Source: Bombyx mori (Eukaryota; Arthropoda; Insecta; Lepidoptera; Bombycidae). Taken from it: DNA of 64,000 bases. Under the pieces are notes generated by a model that worked only from the letters and a program-made list of their open reading frames with translations, made no database searches and was not told where the DNA came from. The position numbers and the translations under genes were made by a program. The stretch is from the NCBI RefSeq assembly GCF_030269925.1, contig NC_085116.1:12462001-12526000 (forward strand). The letters run 5' to 3'. Below, piece after piece: positions 11,893-24,146 of this stretch. The stretch's first letter is position 1. Every line of letters begins with the position of its first letter.

Positions 11893-12529
11893 AATCTTAA
11901 TAATTATCTTATTAAACACTGTTAATCACGAACATCAACAATTGCTTGTACACAATAAATCGTCTTAAAAATATACTTAACAAGGTATAAAATACTTTGG
12001 TTGTTTTTATTAAATAAAAAAAAGAACGAATTAATATTGAACTTTAAAACAAACAAACCCGTACAATCGTTCAACTTGTCTGTGCCAGCGTTCGGATTTT
12101 TACTTTTCCTAATTAACTACCGAGCCATGCCGGCACGTAACAGCCACGCTCACCATAAATACAGCAAGAAATCGGGACCATCCTCATAAATTCCTCTCGT
12201 AAAAGGTTCCGCGATTATGTTAGAGGGTGGTATTAGCAAAGTTTGTCCGATAGCGGGGAGGCCCCACCTTGTATAATACATTTTTCGTTGATGTAACACG
12301 ATTTCTCGACGGCTTTTCGTTACGTGATGGATTAAGAAGCGGCTTGGTCTCACCACCATGGGATTAAGACAGGGGTCTCGATATTAAGGGTATACCCGAC
12401 TAATACACGATGTTTGCCCGTCGATAGACTTATGATGCTACAGATACGGCAGATGCATTCATTAATGTATTCTAAAAACCTATAAAGCTGAACTTAAAAC
12501 TGCGAACCGGTACTATTTTACTGAAGTAG
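11893..12529. other. Unique stretch, nothing recognised
   Basis: Short chance frames only. Confidence 0.4.
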
Positions 12530-12625
12530 ATAAGTAGACGGTTTTACGACCCGTCTAAGCGGCCACTAAAGCCCATAAGAACTATAACGTGAACATTGCC
12601 ACCGACTCTGAGACCTACATAGTCA
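12530..12625 (-). mobile_element. Possible very old T unit remnant
   Basis: The order of short matches (GTAGACG, GCCACTAAAGCCCATA, GAACATTGCCACC, CTGAGACC) follows the minus-strand T unit but with heavy divergence. Confidence 0.35.
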
Positions 12626-12825
12626 TCATGCCGTTAAGAATAATTCGCCCGATATATTACCTAGTTATATGTACTATGTGATATTAATGATGATGCGACT
12701 ATGTCTGTGCTTAAATTTAGTATCATTTTTTCGAACGTGTTCACGAACGGTTTTCATAATGAACAAATCGTGTAATAAAAATCATCAAAAATGTCATTAC
12801 GGATCCTCCCGATCCATTAAATTAA

Positions 12826-13110
12826 CGGTGCTTTTAGGTACCACAAGCACCGGTCGCCGTCCTCGCCGAACCCGTCACTTGCGACGAAGGGCTCGACGAG
12901 TAAGTTAACCCATAGACACAGCCCACTGAGTTTCTCGCCGGATCTTCTCAGTGGGTCGCGTTCCCGATTCGGTGGTAGACTCTGCACTGCTCTTGCTGGG
13001 GCTGGTGTTAGCAACGCCCTCAGATTAGAGCCCCGTCAGCTCACCTATTCGCTCGGTTACGCTGGCATAGCCTTTAAAAACTACCACCAGCTTAAGTAGG
13101 CAAATAAAGT
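12826..13110 (+). mobile_element. Bm1-type SINE
   Basis: Contains the Bm1 landmarks in order: GGTACCACAAGCACCGGTC, GCGACGAAGGGCTCGACGAG, GAGTTTCTCGCCGGATCTTC, GTTAGCAAC, and an A-rich end after CTTAAGTAGG. The stretch from ACCGGTCGCC to TTCGGTGGTAGA aligns closely with the end of ORF2 and the 3' UTR of the LINE at 47-52 kb (minus strand, about 47545 down to 47410). The extreme 5' part of the family is not clearly present here. Confidence 0.85.
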
Positions 13111-14347
13111 AAGCCTATGTGGGTAGATATTATATTCCTGATAATTTCTTCGCGTATCCGAGTTAAATCTCAACGTCACAAACTCCAAGGCCGCTTTAGA
13201 AACCATACCACATCTCAAACTCAAAAAATGCTAGAGACTGAATTTTCTTTGAAAACAATAATACGCCTTACCAGATTATTTTCTCCAAAACATTGTATTG
13301 AATGAACATTCTATTTTCCCGTCTTGTTCCACGCACGGGCAATAATAATAAATACATTACGCCCGATTGGAGATGTTATCCTGTTCGTAAACAACGCACC
13401 TAGCCCGTTTCTACGCTCTGACTCTTTACGGCCTATCTAACTTTGTAGGATTTTAATAATATCCAACTTATGCGAGTTTATAGTGCAGACTGATATTTGA
13501 TTTATAAATGAGTTTTAATGACGTTCATTGAGGATTGTTACTGTTTATTATTATTGATTTCAGTATTCAGGTTGTCTTTTTTTACTTTTTTTTTTCAATT
13601 TAGAATCTAGGAATTGTATGTAATCTTATATTTTTAATAAAAGTTGTTATGCGTATATATTTTTCTGTAACCATAATTGTTTATAGTATTTAATTTAAAT
13701 GTAAAGTACAAGGTGTAAAGCTTTGAATATAATATTGTATTTTCACTTTATTTTCAGAGAATCATATTAAGAATTTAGCTTAATACCATCGCAATTTTTG
13801 CTTCAAACAATATGAATAAATTGTTACTTTTCTAGTCTTATATTACCCAACTGATTAAAAATGCCCCCAAGCCAACGTCAAAGCTGAGCACTCAACACAC
13901 CATACAAACGTTCCTCATTAATGAAGTAAAATTTTGGAAGCAATTCCGTTCAATTTAAAAACTGAACATGAATTTTACTTGCGTACGTCTAGAAACTGAG
14001 GCCCCCCGTAACGTATAAATACTGAATAAGCAGTAAACTGTATTACTTCGAACCCTTTTCACTTGGCGAATTAGTAAAAAGCAACCGGGGAGTGAAAATT
14101 TTAACTTAAACGCCCCCGTAAGCCATCAGGTAGTGAGTGTGTTTGACAGACGAAAGTGATTACAACATACCCTTCCGTCTGTTTGTTTTCATTCGGCTTA
14201 ATTTGATTTGTGACGTTTTCCTTAAAATATCTTATGTGGAATAAATATATCGTGCGTCGAACGTGCTTAGATTACAGCGTACATTATTTTATATGTTCTA
14301 AAGCATCTGTACTTATTTGTTTGCTAATAATAACAATTCGGATTCGG
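13111..14347. other. Unique AT-rich stretch, nothing recognised
   Basis: No gene or repeat supported. Confidence 0.4.
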
Positions 14348-14577
14348 ACTGGTGGTAGGACCTCTTGTGAGTCCGCGCGTGTATGTACCACCGCCCTGTC
14401 TATTTCTGCCGTGAAGTAGTAAGGTAGGGCAGCCGTTGTAACTATACTGAGATCTCAGAACTTATATCTCAAGGTGGGTGGCGCATTTACGTTGTAGATG
14501 TCTATGGGCTCCAGTAAACACTTAACACCAGGTGGGCTGTGAGCTCGTTCACACATCTCAGCAATAAAAAAAAAAAA
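14348..14577 (+). mobile_element. T unit with small internal deletion
   Basis: Starts exactly at ACTGGTGGTAGGACC and ends in A12. The GCGTTTCGGTTTGA segment is missing. Confidence 0.9.
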
Positions 14578-17021
14578 TTAAGAAAATTTATTTAACCAGC
14601 CTTTTTAGGGGCATGGTATAGAAAGCAGTTAGATATCCTTGATACGGCGCGTATTATGAGGTGGCTTATGTCGTAGACATCGCCTTCAGCGGTAACCTAT
14701 TTTGGTATCATGTATTTTTTTAAATCGTATATTTAAATATATTTTTTAATATTGTATAATTATTAAGATTTTAAATAAATACGGTAGAATAATAACATAA
14801 TTACAATAGCTATTCAAACGAAAAAAAAGTAATGAACCAATGGATATATTGTCTGCTGGTATCTGTTTGAGATCTAAATGATATTCAAAAAACGTTTTTT
14901 TGTTTTAAGAACGCTCACAAAATACATTAGCGTTCTTCTGCCAAGCGCGCCGTAATGTTATAATTAAAAATGTTGACGACATCTTAAACGATACGCACTA
15001 ATAATCAACACTAAAGCAACAAAAACAGAATAACGCTTGTATCCAAACAAATAAACACGTAACAAAAAAAAAAAACATTATTTTGAGTACCCTACAACAC
15101 TTCACATATCACTCTCAATAAAAGAATTAGTGGGCATGTTAATCGTATGTATTCGTTCGCCGGCTCGGAACATCGAGCCAGACGAAATTATCGCGCGTAA
15201 TTAAAAATGCCAACACACTCGCAGACGTTCCCGGGGCCTGTCTAATTACTAAAAAGTTAATAAACAGACATAAGGCTTGACAGTGACGTGCTCCCGTGAA
15301 AATGCCAAGATGAAACATGTTTAATTTGTACACTCACTCGTACGCGGCGCACATTACAACATTTTCCCATAAGTTTAATGACATAGTAACTAGCCACGAT
15401 TCACTGTGAAATGAAATACTATAATTTTAGAAATGATATTTCGGATACAACGTTAATTGTTATTTTATAAAAGTCCATTGAAAAAAATGTATCTAAACCG
15501 TTTGGTTCCATGTATCAAACATACGCAAATCTCGTCACCGGAACAGATTTTAAAATAATACAAATAAAGTAAAATAAAAATAATAAACATATAAAATATC
15601 ATTTAAATTATTAATGTAAATTAAAAAGTAAAACAATGAATTTATTAAATCGAATTATGACTATTTTAAATAAAACAATATAGAAATATTTAATACGACT
15701 AAAATAATACAATTTAATTGGTGATAAAACTTTTAATGATAGTTTAAAAAAAACAAAATAGACCCTATATGCTGGTGTATCAATAATTTCTAACATCGTA
15801 GATACGAAGCCAGTCCAATTGAACGTCAAACCATTAGGGTCACTCCACACTGCACAAGACGTTCGTGCGACCATCGATCTGTCAAATTACTCGAAATCAG
15901 ACGGAGTGCGTACTCAGGTGCCGAAGACGAGCCTCGCTAACAAAGCCAATCAGAAGCACACATACACTTGCAATAACAGATAATCTATCATAATGACATC
16001 GATTCCCCGTCTGTCTCCTCCAATATTAGGGTTGCGTGACTGACGCGATTTTGCTGAGCCACAATCTTGGAATTTCTAAAACTCAGCACAACCTTGACTA
16101 AACTAGGCTGTCAAACTGTGAATTAAAAATATCATTTAACAACAGTTCACACTCGACCATATATTATTGATTTTGCTCCATTATACTAAAATAAAAATAC
16201 AAAGCGTTCGTTTGAAACACATTCAATACCAACAATCGTCATAAACCAGAAATTGCCATCGTAAAACTCAAAAGACATGGCATCTCGAAGGAATTATCTC
16301 AATTAGTGCGTCACATTTCCTGGATAAGTAATATCATGTGAATCGTCACGTCTGCTCATCACGTCATATGTTCTCGGTGGTAACAGGAGGCACGCTCCGG
16401 TACGTGTCTAATAAGACGCTCTGTGGCCGCTCATTGCACATCAACGCTACACAATTAACGTTGCTAGCAGTTGCCAGTATGCACGGAGCTTTACAATGTC
16501 GGTGTAACGTCTCATTATAAAGTTTAATGAAAACTCCTGGATTTTCGTTTGTAAAATTTAACGGTGTATTTGAATTGCATCCATATTTGATATCAGTGAA
16601 ATAAAAATTAAGTAATATCGCAATAGGTCAATGAAGTCCAAATCATTGACTGAAAGGACTTTATTTATTATTTTTGGATACCGTAAACGCAGCAATCTAT
16701 TTACTAATTACAGCGCATCTCCAGTTTTGTGATTATCAAAATGGTATGTCAAAATATTGCTCTTGCCAATTCTAAGAAAGTTACCGGTTCTGTCATCAAA
16801 AAGTATGGTTTTCTTCAGAACTCCTTGACAAACTGACTTCATAACTTTTAGACTAAAATATATGTACTAGACCTGACACAATGATGTTATTAGAAAAAGA
16901 TCTATAATGAATATGTAAGTGCTTATTATGGTATTAAATTACTTTGGAATACAGAACAAAAGTAAAACTTTATGACTATTTTTTTTTGCCTTTGTAGGAA
17001 GGCGAGCCGTGGGCAAAGGCA
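14578..17021. other. Unique AT-rich stretch, no gene recognised
   Basis: Several short frames (60-87 codons) lack domains. No repeat similarity within the window. Confidence 0.4.
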
Positions 17022-17234
17022 TTTTTTTTATTGCTTAGATGGGTGGACGAGCTCACTGCCCACCTAGTATCAAGTGGTTACTGGAGCCCATAGAAATCTA
17101 CAACGTAAATGTACAATACATAGTTACAACGGCTGTCCCACCCTTCAAACCGAAACGCATTACTGCTTCACGGCAGAAATAGGAAGGGTGGTGATACCTA
17201 CCCGCGCGGACTCACAAGAAGTCCTACCACCAGT
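17022..17234 (-). mobile_element. T unit with internal deletion
   Basis: Poly-T, TTGCTTAGATGGGTGGACGA, then the usual blocks, ending at CCACCAGT. The CGCCACCCACCTTGAGATAT block is deleted. Confidence 0.9.
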
Positions 17235-19739
17235 CAACATATGTACGAGTAGGTAACATAGCATGCGGGTCAGCAAAACCAGGAGCGCAACCATACACCT
17301 GCCTGGCAACACTATCTATAATTCGTTCCCAGAAAAATCTAAAATCGATTTTTGAAATCCAAGATAATTTTTCACTATTTTATACAGAAATAAGAGAAAT
17401 AAGTATTAATACCAATACTCCTACGGACATAGTTTACAGAAAAGCTCAATTACTTTCCACGAACAAGTCCAAGAAACACGTTATTGACCTTGTAACTATT
17501 AAGCAAATAGTTATTTACAAAACAACTACATATTATACAAATATTAACATAACAGCTACTTCAAAGAAGTCCACACAAATAAACCAATCTAGTAAATTTA
17601 GTGAGTCTTTCAATGTTCTTGAAATTCAGATAACACATTTATGAAATTTCAATATTAAAATACCTTTTATTTTGCAAAGAAAACATCCATTGTAATGTGT
17701 ATATTTAAATCAAGGGTAATAAAAAAATACACTCTAATTCAATACACAGTCCAGTTCATTTTCAGTTCAACAAAAACTAAATTAATAATAACATTTCTTG
17801 TGAAGTAAATTAAATAGGACGAGTAATTGATTTTTACAACAAAATATGTAATATAGGGAGAAAAAAATACCGAAAATAAATCGGTAAATAAATTTTACAG
17901 GATTAAACCAATTCAATAAATTTCATAAATTTATTGACAGTTCCATGCGACTAAAGATCTACGATCTCCCCGTTTATTTGCTCCGAAGAAAATAAACACG
18001 GAAGGCTTCGTGTAGTTTCTTGGAGACTTCTTCAGCTTTCATTCAGACACATGCAAAGATACGTTCCTTGATTAAACACGCCTCTGTTTGCGCAAGACGT
18101 AATTAAAGATGCTGCGACGTTGACGCTCGTTCAAAAGAAACTCTGTATTTATTAATTTGTACGTAAATATTTGCATTTAATAATCGGCTTGTGAAGCCTT
18201 TGCGATGTCAGCGCTTGACAGGGTGAATTGCAAAATATTAGATGATATTATTTGCGTTAGTGTGAATACAGACACTTCAAAAGGTTTTGTTTTTCTGAAT
18301 TCAATTCACGACTTATTCAGTTTTAGTAAAGTATAGTCTAAATATTGGTAAAAAAAATGAATTCAAAGAATTTTAATCTGGTCCGATCAACATTGTCAGT
18401 ATTTGGAATTTCATATCTTATAACATTAAAAGAACAGAGAAAGAGGTATAAACAGAGCTTTTGTTGGTCTGCACTATTTCAGTTCCATATCCATTAATGA
18501 TAATACTTTGATAATTTAGATTCGCCAATCTGTAGTGATCTACAAATCTCACAGATGTTCATAAGAACATGAAGGCTGCTACCCATCTTGAAACATGAAG
18601 CCAAATACCACTGTTCATTCTCCACTTAATTTATTAATCAGCCTTAACGACACCTGCGGAATTTGTTTTTCTAAACTAGCACGACCCAGCTAAGACTCGT
18701 TGCATAGTCATATCGTAGAATTTTAGGTACAAAATATGTCGGAAACTCAATACAATAGAGCTCACCAGTTTTCCGGTAGGGAACTTCTCCGATGTAATTA
18801 CTTGAACGTCACCTGCGAGAGAGACGACTGTATGCAAATGGCTGTGGATTGAAAATTTAATGCATCTTGTTATAAAGAAACGAAGATTCGATTTTGACAG
18901 GGCTAAATTTCCATAAGGATTTTTTTTCTAATTTTCTAATTCTTAGAACGAATATGGTGTGTATTTATTAAATTAGTTATTGGACACAAAACTCTATGAT
19001 TTTCTGTGCCCAAGTCTAAGTAAAGGAAAAAGTAAGTTAATTTTGAAGTAAATTCATTTTGAGAGCAGTTTTAGGTTATACAATCTCTCGTATTTATCAG
19101 GTTAACAAACTTTACCGTAAAAAATATGCAGAACGCTATAAGAATATTGGGGTTGATTGTGATACGGCTGATAATATTCCTTCCCAATTTCCGCGTGTTC
19201 ATATATTCAACTCCGAATAACGTTTAGGGTGAAAATATTGGGCATAACTAATTTATTTGCTGATTCAACCTCAACAGAGTAGTACAGCGACAGCGTTTTT
19301 TATAACTTTTTAATAAAATAAATATTCAACATCATAACAATTTATGTTAATATTCACTGAGTACTAAAGTTAAATTACAGTTAAGAAAAATACAATTAAC
19401 TATAATAATTGTTCTACCTATACATTTTCATCTAAACTGAACAATTCTCAATGGTTTTGTTTGTTTCATATTTTCTCAAATAATATTTGATATTACAATT
19501 CACGACAAAGTTATCATTTTTAAAACGAATCCCGCCATCGCTTGTGCAATGTATTCAGGGGCTTACGTTTTTTGGCACGAATGTGAAAATTAAGGCGCCT
19601 ACACAATATATTTTAATAAAGCACTCTCTGGAGACTCGCTCTTATATGGTTAACGAAGTCGAAATGTGAATTTTTACTTCACAATGGTTCACGAACGATG
19701 ACCTTTATTATGATTCCGAAAATTTAGAAACTGTTTTTA
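17235..19739. other. Unique AT-rich stretch, no gene recognised
   Basis: A GC-richer patch at about 18060-18200. Otherwise nothing supported. Confidence 0.4.
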
Positions 19740-19985
19740 TTTTTATTGACCTTATATGCAGACGAGTATACGGCCCACCTGATGGTGAGTGGTTACCGTC
19801 GCCCAAGGACTTCAACAATACCAGGGGCAGAGTCAAGCCGCTACCTACCGTTAAGTACTCTCCACAAGCCTCCTTTGAAGAAGTACCTGTCATAGCGCTC
19901 GGGAAACACCGTGAGGGGAGCTCATTCCAAGGCAGGATGGTACGTGGCAAAAAAGATCTCTGAAAACGCGCTGTAGATGAACGCA
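19740..19985 (-). pseudogene. LINE ORF2 C-terminus and 3' tail (second LINE family)
   Basis: The minus strand encodes PRTILPWNELPS followed by a CFP motif. This is the (F)LPRT-x-x-LWNELP...FP signature found at the C-terminus of jockey/CR1-type ORF2 proteins. The 3' tail follows: GTAACCACTCACCATCAGGT, GGGCCGTATACTCGTCTGC, then an A-rich end. The last ~65 bp resemble the end of the T unit. Everything upstream of the C-terminus is missing (5' truncation). The same tail occurs at 39799-39890. Confidence 0.75.
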
Positions 19986-20640
19986 GTGGTAAAAGGTTTC
20001 CAGAATATATGAAGTAACCAAATAGAAAATATTGGGAACAGATTAGAGAGACTCTAGATACTGCACATCATATACTTAAATAACAACGAATCCTTTAGAG
20101 ATATAGAAACGTGAGAACATATTAAAATAAATCAAGAAGAAATTTCATAACTACGAACTCGAACGTCTTCTGTGCCTTTAATATAAGAACTTTTAATACA
20201 AGAAAACACATTTTTGTTATTACGAACGGTACTTTGAGAGCCGCGAGTCAAGATGCGAGACTTCACCTTTTCCTGTATTACTACGAAAGGAAATACGACG
20301 CGTATCGGTGCTTCGGTATCGGAACGCAGGTCGGCGCGGAACCGCAGATTGGATCGAGTTAATTTCGCTCCACAAACAAATTGACAAAGTTTTGAGCGGG
20401 GCATATTTCTTCGTGGCCCCCGCTTCGCTCTGCTGACAGATTCCCGCACAGCGGAAATTAAATTTCACATCCGAACAAGAACGAGAGCATTCGCCGCGAC
20501 GAACACGTGTCGTGCGACAAGTTGCGGTGACGTGAGACACGCGATGCTCTGCTACGGATATGAGTCTCCATCTGTAATAACGATACACATTTAATTACTG
20601 TTTACGTTAATTACCGAATCGAACTCACATTTTGTAATCT
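19986..20640. other. Unique stretch, nothing recognised
   Basis: Overlapping minus-strand frames (20132-20449 and 20220-20588; 105 and 122 codons) are Arg/Ser-rich, have no recognised domain and lie in a GC-richer patch. They are most likely chance frames. Confidence 0.35.
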
Positions 20641-20960
20641 AATCTTTCTTCTTCTTAGTCGAATACTTCATTGCTGAAGGTCGTGTCCTTGAAAGCCCTT
20701 CGTGGCTCTTTGTACCCTCAGCTTCCATTTGCTTCGGTTTTCGGCTTCTCTCAGGGCGTTGGTAACAGAGAGTCCAGTGAGCGCAGTTATCTGATCCGAC
20801 CAACGGTTTGGTGGCCGGCCGGCGGGTCTTTTCCCTTCTACCTTGCCCACCACAATCAATCTTTCAAGGTTGTCTGGTGGCCACCGAGCAATATGACCAA
20901 AGAAACTAAGAACATTCTGGTAGCAAATCGTCGACAGTCTCGTTTCTATACGAAGTAGCT
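20640..20960 (-). pseudogene. LINE ORF C-terminus with GKVEGKR-GRPPxRW motif, copy 1
   Basis: The minus strand encodes VVGKVEGKRPAGRPPNRWSD, then ALREAENRSKWK and a GFQGHDLQQ end. The GKxxGKRxxGRPxxRW motif near a C-terminus is typical of endonuclease/RT LINE proteins. The stop is followed by a purine AAGAAGAAGAAAG tail. A homologous copy lies on the plus strand at 57050-57262. Only the terminal ~80 codons are kept. Confidence 0.75.
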
Positions 20961-22234
20961 CGAGGACAGATTTGTTTGTTCTAATCTTAAATCCCTTAAT
21001 AATCTCTTAATGTGTCATCTTATTTAAATCGAAATGTTACTCGTACTAACCCAAATATAGAACGGAGTACATAGTATATTAATATCTCAAAGTTGACATA
21101 CAACACGCTCTAATACAAACAAGAGCATAGTAAAACTAATCCGGGTGCGCTCTATCAAAATTGCAATTAAAACCCCGTTTACGGCGTCGGCCTGAGACAG
21201 ACCTGGGGTCACCTCGAGAAGGTCGCCCGGATTGGCCATTAGCGGGCGCTTCGGACCTTGTTTACACCGCGCTTGCCCTAATGACGACCTTTGCTCTGCT
21301 TCCCTTCGTTAAGGCAAGCGAAAACCTCACACTAAAAGGCACGGGTCCCCGGACTGGACCCGTCGAGACGAGCGAGACAAAAGATAACGAACAAAGTATG
21401 AGGGAAGAAGACAAAAGCCGATAGCTTTCGGATTAATGCCCATGTACACGGCCGTTAAAAGGCTAGCCAACTCACTTGGTGCTGCAGGGTTAACAAGGTT
21501 ATTACGGGATGATCCCTAGTAACCGCCGCCGTAAAAGTGTTAATTATATTTCCGGAAATAGAGCTCATACACTCTCACTTTGTACTTCTGAAAAAGTGAT
21601 ACACAAAAAATGCGGAAATAAATATAGAGAAAAAAATCCTTACATCAATAAGCTGATTATAATTTCATTGCAAACTCCAATGAGTTTTTGCCTAAATCGA
21701 CTTGAAGTTAATAAGTAAATAAGACAGTTGAACGAAAGTATTTAACGTCTGAACTAATAAACCGGCAAATATCTATGTTAAAATATAGAATTTTGTTATT
21801 TATAGAAAAAAATATCTAAGCAACATTGTGTTTGGGCACGGAAGTGGTAAAATGAATATATAATATATACAGTAATTTACCCTAAAAGTTTAAATTGTAT
21901 TTGTAGCAAAATATGTTCGTAGTAATAAATAATGAGCCTTATCCAGCCGTTTTAAGTTTTAGCTTCTCTGTATACAAGTATTCTTTAAAATTATAGGTAC
22001 AATAAGTCAAGTCATTGTTACTTGAAGCTTACAATATACTTGACGTTTGTTAATAACCAATTTCCTTAGTTTTTTATTTTAATAATATATTGAAGTAAAT
22101 AGGGAGCATTTAATAAAGATATATAAAATAGACACTAATATCAGTGTCTGGTTCAGGTATAGGATATCCTAATTTGAATCCAGATACATTACAATGTTAT
22201 TAGATAGTATTATTTAATTAAGGAAGCTCTAAAC
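20961..22234. other. Unique stretch with GC-richer island at 21160-21440
   Basis: The island carries an 87-codon plus-strand frame with no domain. The rest is AT-rich and unrecognised. Confidence 0.35.
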
Positions 22235-22334
22235 TAAATGTTAAGAAATAAGCAGTGCCTTTGTACATAATTTTCCTATTACTCTTTACTGTGTCTTGTT
22301 TTCTGTGTGTACATAAATAAATAAATAAATAAAT
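22235..22334 (+). mobile_element. LINE-like 3' end with (AAAT)n tail, copy 2
   Basis: Shares TAAGCAGTGCCTTTGTA, ATAATTTTCCTATTACTCT and the AAAT tail with 975-1096. It is more 5'-truncated than that copy. Confidence 0.6.
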
Positions 22335-23120
22335 GTTTAAATTACAGCCATTACTAACAGTTTTGTGATTACTATTTATGTAATATCTGTACTATTAAAA
22401 ATACTACCAAATCTTATTCTTACTTCCCATGACGGTATTTTTAAAGCGCTATCACATGTCTTTCTTTAAACGGGGTTCTTAGCAGTAGGCAGCGGTTTGA
22501 ATGTACCCCTAAAATTCCTGATGTTAATAAAGACGGTCACTATCCACCAATATATGGATCGAATGCTTCATACATTTATTAGTTACTTCAAAACTCAAAA
22601 AGATATATATTGGTTAGGGTCGATGTTTTTTGTTTTCCCCGGGCACCTGATATACGCGGACATTAAAAAAACTTCGAAACTTTCTCGAATCCTAATGGAC
22701 TCCATTGACATAAATGTTTTATTCAATTGGACTGAGCTCCAAAACAAAAGAAAGTATGTCCTCATCATTATGAGTTCGAAAAGTTTTTGCATTTTTACTC
22801 GTTACTGTTCCTGAGAGAAAATGTAGGTAAGTTACAAAGTTAAGCTTTGTATGTAAAATGTACAATATGTTTTGTTCTTTTATATAAATTTTTGGCTGAA
22901 ATAAAAACCAAAATCAAATTACCCTCTTGATTTTATGAGAATTTAAATTAGTACTTTTTTGAGTTTTTGAAATTCGTTAGATTCGGAAGTCGTTAGAAGA
23001 CGACAGAAGCTTTAAAAACTCCATTGTAAATTCACTATTTACGTGGAAACACGAGAAATTAATTTTATTGAAATATCATTTATTTTCCTTTTTAGACAGG
23101 ATTTTTTTCTTGCTTCGATT
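22335..23120. other. Unique AT-rich stretch, nothing recognised
   Basis: A 105-codon plus frame (22497-22814) has no recognisable domain. Confidence 0.4.
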
Positions 23121-23410
23121 GTTGAACGATCTCACGGCCTAACTTTTTATTTTTATTGCTTAGGTAGGCGGACGAGCTCACGGCCCATCTGGTGTTAAGT
23201 GGTTACGGGAGCCCATAGACATCTACAACGTAAATGCCGCCACCCACCTTGAGATATGAGTTTTTATGTCTCACTTTTAACAATACAACGGCTGTGCCAC
23301 CCTTCAAACCGGAACGCATTACCTGGTCTTGTTAAGTGGTTACTGGAGTCCATAAACGTCAACAACCTGAATGCCGCCACCTATATTGAGACATGAGTTT
23401 TTAATCTTAG
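23121..23410 (-). mobile_element. Cluster of broken T units
   Basis: A short fragment (23121-23142, GAACGATCTCACGGCC), a main copy (23143 to about 23325) and a second partial copy (about 23326-23410) lie head to tail, all minus strand. The second repeats GTTAAGTGGTTACTGGAG and the following blocks. Either successive insertions or a local duplication would explain this. Confidence 0.8.
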
Positions 23411-23954
23411 TTTTTTTGACTTTACTGGTATCTTCCCAAACAGGCCCCAACGTATTGTAAGGCACTGGGGCTCGAGATAAATAAAAAAAGCACCGAAATT
23501 TGAAGTTAACACTGTATTTATCACTTAGAACACTCACAGAACACTTTAAAATTCTTAATTCTCTTTAGATGATCCTGTTCGCTGTTTCGCTTCGTCTAAT
23601 TCCGATTACTGACTAACTGCGTTCCAACTCTACAATGCTTTTTTAGTTGATACAATTTTCTAAAACAACTAATTCAGGAAAAGCCTTATCTTCTTATTAC
23701 AAGATGTTTTAAGTATGCGTAAGTAATGCGAATGAACGTTAGTGCTAAGTCTCGAGGCAAAAAGGTTGTGACAGGAATTGAAGTAATAGAAATAATAAAG
23801 TTTTTTTTCTCATAAAAAGTCGTAAGTATTATAATAGAGCGTCGTCAGTTCGCCTTTTGTTTGTTGGGATACAAAAGGAGTCACAAAGAAGTACGGCACA
23901 CGGCCATGGTTTTCAGCCCGTGTTATAAGTAGCGGTTCGATGCGCGCCAATTCT
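23411..23954. other. Unique stretch, nothing recognised
   Basis: No supported feature. The end of this stretch may include the eroded 5' part of the adjacent Bm1 copy. Confidence 0.4.
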
Positions 23955-24146
23955 GCACTTAAGCCCACTGAGTTTCTCGCCGGATCTTCTCAGCGGCGTT
24001 TCTGATCCGGTGGTAGATTCTGCGAAGCACTGCTCTTGTTAGGGCCAGTGTTAGCAACACTTCCGATTTGAGCCCGAGAGCTCACCTACACGCTAGGGTG
24101 AAGCTGAAATAGCCTCCCAAGGCTATCAATACAGGTAGGAAAAAAA
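23955..24146 (+). mobile_element. Bm1-type SINE, 5' truncated
   Basis: Begins AAGCCCACTGAGTTTCTCGC and runs through GCGAAGCACTGCTCTTG and GTTAGCAACAC to ACAGGTAGGAAAAAAA. Confidence 0.85.

Noticed and set aside
20132..20588. Overlapping 105- and 122-codon minus frames as genes
   Set aside because: Two different frames are open over the same GC-richer patch, with low-complexity Arg/Ser content and no domain. Composition explains this.
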